From: Macrocystis pyrifera
Taxonomy: Eukaryota > Sar > Phaeophyceae > Laminariales > Laminariaceae
Reading direction: 5' to 3'
Assembly: GCA_031763025.1 (NCBI GenBank)
Contig: JASSKH010000012.1
Span: forward strand, 2,852,001-2,916,000
DNA length: 64,000 nucleotides
In this document: one piece after another, positions 51,401-62,400 of the stretch
Position numbering within the stretch: position 1 is the stretch's first letter
How the letters are laid out: each line of letters starts with the position of its first letter
Position numbers and translations under genes: made by a program
Notes under the pieces: generated by a model
The model's input: only the letters and a program-made list of their open reading frames with translations
What the model was told of the DNA's origin: nothing
Database searches by the model: none

Positions 51401-54400
51401 GAAAAACAACAGCAAGCTCTGCAGTAGATGCGATCATCGTTTCTCCATAATCGCCCCGTCACAAGAGACTTCCAATTCCAGCGAAAGAGCAAGGCAGTAG
51501 CTGTCTGATATGTCGTGCAATATACCGACGATGTTTTGCGTGCCGTGATGCGCAGATGGTAAAACATGGCGTGCATCGCCCGGAACCCGGGGAAGTCGCT
51601 GGCGTTTGTCCTTTTGCAGAATGCTCGGCTCCGACTCGGCAACATCAGCTAGATCATACACATCAGGAATCTATCTATCTGATCTATCTGCCCTGACAAA
51701 ATCTAGTTCATCCAGTTGGAATAGATAATATTTCCGAAGTGTGAATGCTTTCCCACTTCACTGCACGCACATGTATCCAATAAACAACACAAAGGTACCG
51801 TTACAATCAGTACCTTGAGGGCGTTTGTCCGCTGCGTCCTCGACATGCTGCCGGTTAGCGTGCGGAACTGGAAACCGCGCTTGGGCAGCGAACGCTTGAG
51901 CCATTCCAGCGACGAGTTGAACTGAGAGAACACCAGGCTCTTTGACGTGGGGTCCTGCCGAAGGACAGAAAAAGGGACCGCGGTGGTGCGGTGAAGCCTG
52001 GGTCATTTGCAATGGCGTATATTGTGGATATCAGGTCCCCTTCCCCTGAACTGAACCGCCTCATGACACACGAGTTCAAGTTCACCCAAGGTCCCTCACT
52101 CCCGTTCCGTGGAGACCCGAGACATCAACCCATCTCGGCGTGTCCTCCACACCTACTCCACACCGACCCCACACAGGAGAAAACCTGGCAGGGGCTCCGC
52201 CCGACATTAGCGTCGTCGATAGGTCCGTCACTTCGTTCCGTGAAGACTCGAGGCACCAACCCACCTCGTCCTGTCCTCCACACCGAACCCACACAAGAGA
52301 GAGCCTGCCAGGGGCTCCACCCCACAATGTAGGCCGCTTCTATTGAGACGGACAACATGCGGCAATGAATATACCGTACGATAGCAAACGGGTGATAAAA
52401 TAACACACACCCTGGGACGTCCTTCCCAGACGATTTTCTCAAACCCATGCGCTAAAGGGGGTACGCCCATCGACAAAAGGTGGCGTTGGCAATATCTCGT
52501 CGAGACCTTTCCAAAGACTGTTGTATCGCTCAGCGTTAGCACTCTCCCCCTTGTCGAGAAAACCATCCTGGAAACTCGTCGGAGGGGGTGTGTTATATTA
52601 TCACCCTAGTGTGATAGCGTAACACGGTAGCAGTAACGTACGAGTCGGAAGAAAAATGCTACGGTGCCGAGATAGCGCGGTCATAAAAACATAAAAACGA
52701 TGCCGTATTCAAAGAGTCCCGCGGCGCCAGAAGGCAGGACCTTTTATGGGAAACTGGACCGTGGGCGAGCTACGAGCGCTCTTCGTTAGCCCGATATGAC
52801 CACCGATACCAAACGAGTCGCACAGCACGTGCAAACGTTATCAGTACGTGACAGCATCGCTACGAGTACCGCTATCCGCATCCTCCTTGAAAACGGTGTG
52901 ACTTGGCTACATGGTGGAAAGACTTTCTCACCCATGGCCTGCGTGTTGTGCTCAATCGTTGCGAGTAGGCACTTTGCACTTCAGACAGGTGTTTTAATCA
53001 ATAAGTTTGCTATTCGACAATGCAATGTGCAGCGTGATCGTCTCCGCCGACAGACCTGAGCGTGAATGGCGGAGAGCTTGGACACCAACGCCTGGAGCTT
53101 CGTCTCCATCACAACGCCAGGCGAGCTTGCCCCGGAACCACCGCCCTGCGCCCATCCTCCGGCACCTGACAAGGAGTCGTGAGAAGTTTCATTAAATCAG
53201 GGGGTCGACGCCAACTACGACGGGGCCAGAGCATCACCAAAACACGGTACCCGATACAGCCATAGAGCCGCTTCAACTGGAGCTTGACCTAAATTCCGGA
53301 GTACCTCCGCTTCTGCCAAGGGTGCCATGGCCGAGAGCCAAGAGCAGAGGCATCGCGACAACCGACGTGGCACATTTGCCCTCGGCCACTTGGCACAATC
53401 ACTCTCGCGTAGACACCTTCTGTCCTGCCTTCTCCCTTTCTCCAATATTTTTCTGGATTCGGGGAAAATTCACCAGATATCGCTCTGGCCGGAAATATTA
53501 TCACCGTTTGATGCTGACATCAGATTTCAAACGGGGATTATAATTCCGGCCAGCGTACAGCAACAGTCCCTCTATAGCGCCGGTATGCGCCAGCCAACAA
53601 TGCCAGCACTATGGCGGCAACCGGCACTAGACCGGAGACAATTCCATACCTGGTATGTTCCAAGCGATTTCACAGGCACTATGGCGGGCAGGCAGTTTTA
53701 CGCAACCGGTGCTATCAAGGGAACACTATTATAGTGTAGTACCAGGTATTAAATTATACGCAGAGAGCACGCGTCTCACCGGACCCCTCTCGCGGCTCCT
53801 GCTTGGCCCCGTAGCCGCTCCCGCTTGATCCTCCAGCTCCACTTCCAGAGCTTGAGGATGACCCTGCACTGCTTCCAACGGGGGTGAGATCATGCAGCCC
53901 AACCACGAAGTTCTTGCACTTGGGGCAAGGGCCCTCCTCGTCGTGGGCCTTGGTCAGCGCGGAGGCGATGCACGCCTGGTCGGGTTTTGCACCGGGGGGT
54001 TGGCATCGGTAGGTCGGAGCATGATTGCCGTCCGAAAAACGCCAACGCGTCCAGGAAAACTCCTGGCAGGCGTTATTAACAGTATCTTATTGCCACAACG
54101 AATGCGCGAAGGCTGAAGGGCCGCAGGCCTCAGCAAAAAAGCTCGTGGAGACACAAACGGCCATGCACCAGCTGAGGAGCTACAACTGTGTGTGTTCTGC
54201 TTAAAGTTAGTAGATGAAATGATAAACGTTTAGTTATCAATACGAACGACCAAAAGTTCCTTGCATCTCCGCAGAGTAGCATAAGTGCAAGTACAAATTG
54301 TTCCCTTTCGACGAGGTGCAATGGACACACCTGGCAGAAGACGTGCCCGCAAGGCGTCCGGACGGGAGACTCCAACAGCTCGCCGCACATAGGGCAGAAC

Positions 54401-57400
54401 GGGTCGACACAGGAGGGGGTAGCCAAGCCACCCTCGCCGGACTCCCCTGACCGGCCGACGAGGAGCTGCCCGCCAGAGCAAGCCTACGCACAGCAGAGAC
54501 ATCGGACAAGTACCAATTCCGGAAACAAATGGACCAGCCGTGTGAGTGTACGGAGGAAATGATCAGTGATTCATATTTTGGTAAATTGTCTCTGTCCAAA
54601 ACCTGGTTCGTAGCAGATTCCTGACGATTCCACCGACCGTTAAGACGGAATACGAAGAGTCTATTACGGGGGACCATAGCTAATAGCACCTGCGGTACAC
54701 ACAAAAACCTACCTATTCACGTGTTTTTACTAACAATATTTGGTCCTATTTACTATGGTCCCCCGTAATAGAGGGTGCGCCTGGCAACAGGACGGGCTTT
54801 CGCCTGAGCACGTAATCAAGGGCACCGAGTCCCTCCGCCGAAAACACCGAGCTACACGTGCTCCTCGTTATCCATCGGACACTGCGCGAAAAAAAAAAAC
54901 AAAGCAACACGCAAAATAAAAAAGTATCAAGCTGTCCGAATACCGGATATTATTTCAACTATAAATAACGCTTTCTGGCGTCAACCAGCCCCCCCCCCCC
55001 CCTCCCCTCGCCATCTACGCAGCAAAAACCCCCCCTGCACAAAGCGTTCAGCAAAACAAAAAACGTACCTGCCGGAACTTGGACAGGAGGGTGAGGACCG
55101 CCATGGTGTGGGAACCGCTCGCGTATAGGAGATTGTGCCGTACGCCGATGTAGTCCCTCTGCATAGCCCTCTCGAAGTCGACGTATGCCTTGCGCTCCTT
55201 GGGCGGCAGGGTGAGCTCTTGAACCTGTGGCGTTGAGGACAGCGGCGCATCTCCGAAGGTTGATAACCATTGGGGGTTCTTGATGCTACCACCCAAGTTC
55301 GGGGCGCGCTGCGCGCCGTGTGTCACGCGTAAGCCGCGAGCGCTATGCGCTGTGTGTCACGTGCGTGCTTGTATGCATTAACCCGGGGCTTCCGCGCGAG
55401 GCCTTCACTCTTGAAGCAAACCACTTTTTTTTCTCTCCTAAGCGATCACAAAACGGCACGCACGCACACCCCACCAACCACTCCGAAAGGAAAAAAAGGG
55501 GCAAGATTGCGCACGCTGGAAGGACACGTCATCAGCGGTTAACGCAGGAGTGCACCCGGTATGTAGAATGGCTCCTCGCCCAAAAGGATTGGCAAAAACC
55601 AACCCACCGTAGCTGCTGCTACGAACTAATACTGGGGACCATAGTAAATAGGACAAAATATTGTTAGTAAAAATAGGGGAATCTATAGTTTTTTTGTGTG
55701 TACCGCAGGTCCTATTTACTACGGTCCCCTGCAATGGAGGTCACCGCGTTAAATACAGCACGCCCGTGTCGGGAAAAAAGAAAAGGCACGACCGATTGCA
55801 GTAGCATTAGACGCGTTGCTCCATCACGCACATCGTTCTCCCACCGCGACCCTGGCGTTCGACCGAAGGAAACCGGAATACCACCACGCGACCTCAACGG
55901 TCACGGTAACGATGACAACCCGCCGCAGGAGTCGGCCGGTTGGAGATTTGCCCTTCAAACCCCTCGTAGCAACAAAGTTCGACTTGACCCTTTCAGGATT
56001 GCAGTCTCGTTTCGGGGACAAAAACTACTCACAGAATTCAAGTGGTTTGTCCCCTAAACGGGACTGCGGTTCTAAAAGGGGTGAATACCGTATCACACTA
56101 GGGTGATAACATATAACACACCCCCTGGGACGAACCTCGGAGCCGATTTTCTCCAAACTATGCCGTTAAGGGGGGCACACAAGACGAAAACGGTGGCTTC
56201 GGAGCAAATCTCGTCGAGCTACGGACGCCTTCACGCGATGGTTGCAATCTCCCCATTGGTCGACAAAAAATCGGCGTGGAAATCTGTCCGAGGGGGTGTG
56301 TTATACTACCACCCGTGTGATAAGTGTCATACGGTGAACGCTAGACATGATCCAGCCAAGTGCATGAGGGACCAGCGGGGAGCTACAACATCAACGACAA
56401 CATCTTCCCCTCCCGTCGTGTACGAGCTGGCCATCAACATCAGGAAGGAAGAGGCCCACGCGTTGAAGGCGTATTGCAGGATGGAGGTACGTATGATACG
56501 CCAACACTCTTTTTTTGGGACCCGGAGACAGACCACCCGCCGGACATATCGCGATCTATCTATACCTCATCTAGATCCTAGACTGCCGTTATGAGACGTT
56601 ACTATGCAGGATCTCTACGAGAAAAAATCCATAGCTCTCGGCTTCAGTACGTATGTCGGCTAACCTGGTAATGACAGCCACATCAACAGCGAGGAAGAAA
56701 CACTACTGCACAAGGGTACCAACCTTGTGGGTGATGGTCGGCAGGCCGAGGATGCTTCTCCCGTCTAGCGTCATTCCTTGGGAGTGCCTCAGGAGAACCC
56801 GCCTCAAGAGGGCCAGCGTTGCCTTTTGAGTACTTTTGTTGGGCCTGAGCGCAGCGCAGCAAAGCCATAACGTTGCCCAAGGCAAAAATTGTGGTATTGT
56901 AATAATGCTGCGCGGGTGCCATCGTGTATGAGTCGTTGAACGCGACTTCATGAACTGGGGAGCTACAAGATCGCACCGTTGAATACTTTCTGGGAATATG
57001 TCTGCCTTTTCAGCAAAAAACTGTCCCTATAACTTTATCTGAAGCTCCACCTGGGTACCTCGGCTCCTGTTGATCTCCCTTCCGAGTTCCAGTCACAAAG
57101 TACTGCTATTCGGGTCTACTCCAGTCTACACTACACTGCAGTCTAGGACAAGTGAGCATCTTTCTCGGCATAACAACGTATTAGGCACATCAATATAATA
57201 CAAACACTCATTTCAATTCACAGTACGCAGTCACAATTTCCAACACGCCCCTTTGATGTAGAGCTGGAAATGCTGCAGCTGATCCACATTCAGCGCCCTG
57301 ATAGCATGGCTTGGTAGGACGGATGCCAAGCAGGTCGACGTCGACGTGCTCACGAGGAGTCCACCTAACCGCGGCTCCCATCTCGTGTCAGACCAGGTAG

Positions 57401-59448
57401 CAGCTTGCGCCCCATGGGTGGCGTTCGCGATATTTCCAAGCGACCCCCTTCTCCCTCTGAATCCACGGCTTAATCGCTCGGTTCTAGCTAAGGTTGCTCC
57501 GTACCCAGGTCAACACTACAAGCACTCCTCGATGATGCCCGCCTCGTGTTCTGCCTGTGGAACTTCTCAGGTATGACCTGACATCTCAACACGCACTGCC
57601 ACGGCCCCCATGCCGTACGCAACGGCTGTATCGGCATTGTCATCGCAAGCACAAGCGCCGCGACGACATACACCGAGGTGCCGTGATTCATGACCGTCTC
57701 AAGATTATCGCGTCGACAAGTCAGTAGGTTGTGGTTGCGAAGACGATACTAGATAGCCTTCCTTCACGGCTCCCTTCAAACGCAAGGGTACGAACCGACC
57801 CATAAACCCCCACGAGACTACACACCCCGTGGCACGCGCGATTGAACGATCACACAGCTTGCAAAGACGACATTCAACGAAAAAAACGTTCGATCTCACA
57901 GCTGACGCAAACTTTTCAACTTACGTACACCTGGTATACATGAAAAAAAACAAGGCGCAAAAATTCAACTGCACAACAAACCAACATGCTCCCCTCCGTG
58001 CTTACAGCATGTCGCACACCTCCCACACCCCTACAAAAAAACGAGACCCTACCTGTGGTCTCCGAGATCACCGGCGTTAAGCGCTCCCTCCAATCCGATG
58101 AACCCCAACTGCCCGTTCACGTCTGAGAACTTCGAGACGTACGGAGTCCTGCATTTGCCGACATCAAAGACAAGGAAGTACCACAAACAAGTTATTAATA
58201 GTTGACTAGACGCACACACTGGGAGCGGGGCGGGGCCGGGGGCGGCTTCGGGGCGACGGGCATCCCAACGAGGCATCCATTGACGGGGGGGGGGGGGCTC
58301 CTGTAGTCAGCATCGCGTCAGTTGAAGCATGTGAGTCAATAAAAAGGCAGCCAGCTCCCGGGATGTGCCTCCACAAGTACCGATGTGAAAAACGTGAGTA
58401 CTGAGCCCAAATCGGTACTCTCTACCACGAAACTGCTCCACCGCCGAAAACTGAACTCTTTCACAACTGCAAAACCTAATCCAATACGAATTCAAAGTGG
58501 CCTGTGCCCCGAAACGCGGGCGTAGTTCTGCCCCCCGTGAAGCAATGGCATGTGGAATCAGGGGTAGCAGACAGCCGTTAATCCGGGCGTCCGATTGCTG
58601 CGTGTGGCTGTTATTTTTCACGATTGAGGTTGATCGTGCGGCATGCGCTCCTGTTCTACGACAGAGGTCACCTCCGGACACGAAAGAAGCGCTGTGGAAA
58701 GACGGCAGCACGCGCCACACGCACAAATCGAGAGCATACCAAGAAATTCGTAGGAGGAGCGAAAAAACGAGCATTTTCTCACGAAACAACCATTATTCGG
58801 CCAAGGAGACAGGCACATATGATGCTGGGAACGTCATCATACCAGTATCCTGGGATATCCTAGCGGGTGTAGTACTGATGCATACGCAGGCATGCATGCG
58901 ACAAGCGTTTTGGGGGACAAATTGCCTTAAAGTGCTCGGAACTACAGCATTGGTAGTGGCGTAGCGATGATGAAAGGGTTGACGAGGTGCTGGTGCTCAT
59001 ACAGAACTAATCCAAGTAAAAACTCGTAAGGGGGGCTGGTCGGCGTTACTTGCCGGGTAACTATTACGGGGGTCCATAGTTAATGGGAACAAATTTTGTT
59101 AGTAAAAATAGGTAAATATATAGGTTTTTATGTATACCATAGGTCCTATTAACAATGGACCCCCGTAATACTTAATTTTCTTTTTTTTCAAGAGCCTTGT
59201 TCATGTCCTTACGAGCAGCTTGTACGAGGAACAAAATATCGAACGCCTGCTGCTGTGTTTCAAGAGCTTCGTTCATATCCTTCGTACGAGTAGCTCGTAC
59301 GAGGAACGAACGAACGCCTGCTGCTGCTGCTGTGTTCTCCCTCTTCAGCTTGCGATTCTCCCGGGATTTGAAGTCAACAACAATCAACCCCGAAGGGGAA
59401 CCTCGTGTAGCTCGTCGGGAGGTGCTTCTTCCGCGGTCATGACCGCAG

Positions 59449-59489
<41 letters not shown>

Positions 59490-62400
59490 AAACTGCTGTA
59501 GTGTAGACTAAGAGCCCGATACATCGGCGAGGATAAGAACGATATATATATTACGCGACGAACAAACACAACAGGAAGACGATCACACGATGAACACAGC
59601 AGCAGAAACGTACTACTGTAGATGCAGCATATCTACGGAACACATGTAAGAAGTGTGTCGCATCGGGACAGGAACCCTGCGGAGATACAGGTTGCACTTC
59701 AAAAAAAGGGTTCAAAATCGACGCCGCCGTCAGCGAAATCAGCTGCCCTCGTACACCGGATCACCCTAGGGTGATAACAATACACACACCCTGGGCTGAT
59801 TGTCCGAGCCGAGTTTATCCAAAACAAGGGGGGAACACACAAGGAGAATAATAATGGCTTTAGAAAGAAGTCGGCGAGGTCTTCCCGTCGACGCATCGAT
59901 CTGCGTTTTACATTACGTACGGTGCTTCTTGCGAGAATTTGGTTGGAAAAACCAGTCCGGTAGGGTTTCTTGTGGTCTGTTTCCGGTAAAAAAAAAAAAA
60001 TGACCCCAACCCATGGAGGCTTCTCAAGAGTTAAACCAACCCCAAGAAGGTGGTTGAAAGTGGTATTTCGACCATTTTTTTTGCCACAACCTTGCGATCT
60101 AAATTATCTACTGTAGATCATGATCTATCCGGCGTGTGCTTTTTTTTTGTTAAATGCCTGGCCAAATATAATAGCCCATGGGATTTGGTGTCGGGGCGTA
60201 GCTACCATTGTTCCACACCGCGGCCAGATGATAGATTCCCACAGTTCATGATCTAAATCTTTCAGGGCAGATAGATCGGTATGATCTGAAAGATCTAGCT
60301 CATGCTGACGGTTGGGACCTGTACAATCTGCATGATCTCCGCATATGTTTCCTGGGTTGGATCTGTACTCTGCAGATCTTGCACAACCTCTCACAACGGC
60401 AGGAACTAGATCGTCTACAGGTAGATCATCATCTGTCCGACGTGTCGGTATAGAGTTCCCCAGGTTAGGAGCCTCAGAAACTACTGTAATAGTGCCACCT
60501 TTGCTGTTAATAGTGCCTGGTGTGCGTATCTGCGGTGTGAAAGACACGTATTTCTGCTCCGCTTGCAACTGCAGTATTGGTCCCTCTACCGTGCCAGTAT
60601 GCGCCAACTAACAACACCGGCACTATATATTGCGGCAACCGGCACTACTCCGCGCACTAATAGCACACCTGGTAAACCCATACCTGGTCTGTGACAAGCG
60701 ATTCGACGGGCACTATATAGCAGGCAACCGGCACTATAGCGGGACCAATACTGTACTACAACACCGCTCTGGACGAAAATATAAGGACGTTTTAGTCATC
60801 AATATGAAGGCCAAACGGTCCTTACATTTACGCCCCGAGTGCTAGCATGTACAAATATCGTACCACTGTCCCGAAATGTAAGCACCGTGTTAACACTGGA
60901 GGAGCGATCACGGTAACGCGGTAACACAGTGTTAACTGGAAACCCACGAACGTGCACACGCCTTAACGTTATGTTGCTGCTCGATCTCGTCCAGCTCTGG
61001 TGCAGTAGTAACATTCTGTTATGCCGTGATCAGTCCTTGAACTGTCACTCTTAACACAGTGTTAGGCTTTGACCAAACACGTACGATATCACTCTAACAC
61101 GCCCAGATCGATACCCGCATATTTACTAACACGATAACATAATAATGTTACTGTCGACGCAGCGCTAGACATAACACACTAACATAGTGTTACCCTTAGG
61201 AGGAATGCTATACATAACTTAACATAACGTTAACATGGTCGTCAGCCCTTTCTAACACATAACATTGTGTTACAAATAACACTAACGTAACATAACGCAG
61301 TGGTCAGCACTACTAACACTACGCTATCTGGATCCCCCATCTGATTGCCTTAGGGTCGGATAACGTAATACTTAACGTACGTTAGATACGTACACGTTAC
61401 AGTCTTAGCCGGCCTATATGCAACATTACGTTAGGATTTTAGCCTAAATGCGGAGGTCTCTGTAACATTACGTTACGGTGTTACCGTCAGTGATGATCTG
61501 ATGGTAACATTCCGTTACCGTGTTACCATAAAAATCAATCCGGGTGTAACATCATGTTACTGAGTTACCGTTGGGGCCGAGGTTGTTCTAACGTAATGTT
61601 ACTACGTTACCCTTTGGATCTTCCCGAGATCTAACATGTGTTACCTGTGTTAGCGGTAAAGCGGCGTGTGGGAGTAACATAACGTAGCCGTGCTATCCAA
61701 ATTCGCCGACATCCCAGTAGGGGATACCTACAAAAATATCCCGGGGGGGGGATGAAAACATGATATCCCCGGTTAAAAAACGCCTCCATACATACTTTAC
61801 AACCCCGGAACAGGGGATAATCAGGAGGGATCCCCGCGAAAAAAAAAAAAAAACGCCTGATTTTTTTCTGGAAACCCCGCCAGTACGTTATCCATCTTTA
61901 ACACAATACGTTATCCATCTATAACGTAATCTGTGCACTCGCACGTACGAGCTAACACGACAGTAACATATTGTTGATGTCAGGTTGGGGGTGTGCGTTA
62001 TCTGCTAACTTGTGTTACTACATACATTGCATACAAGCTAACACATTAACATAATGCTAGTGTTTTATCGATCATGTACGTCATCCGTTTGACGTATGTT
62101 ATGGTAGCAAGTCTTCCGTAACACCCTCACATAACGTCGCTCGATACGGACTGCTGCTGCGGCTGATACTGTAACACAACGTTAACGTTGTATTGACCAT
62201 ATATGTCTTCTCTCTAACGTGTTACGATAGCCAATAGAAATTTCACTAACACACTAACATAGTGTTACGTACGCGTTTATTTGACCGTCTGCGCTATCCG
62301 TCCAAAGAGTGTCACGGTAGCAAGTAAGAATCCCGGTGACACACTATAACATAACGTTACTCGCTGCGGGCTGATGTCGCTAACACGGTAACATAATGTT

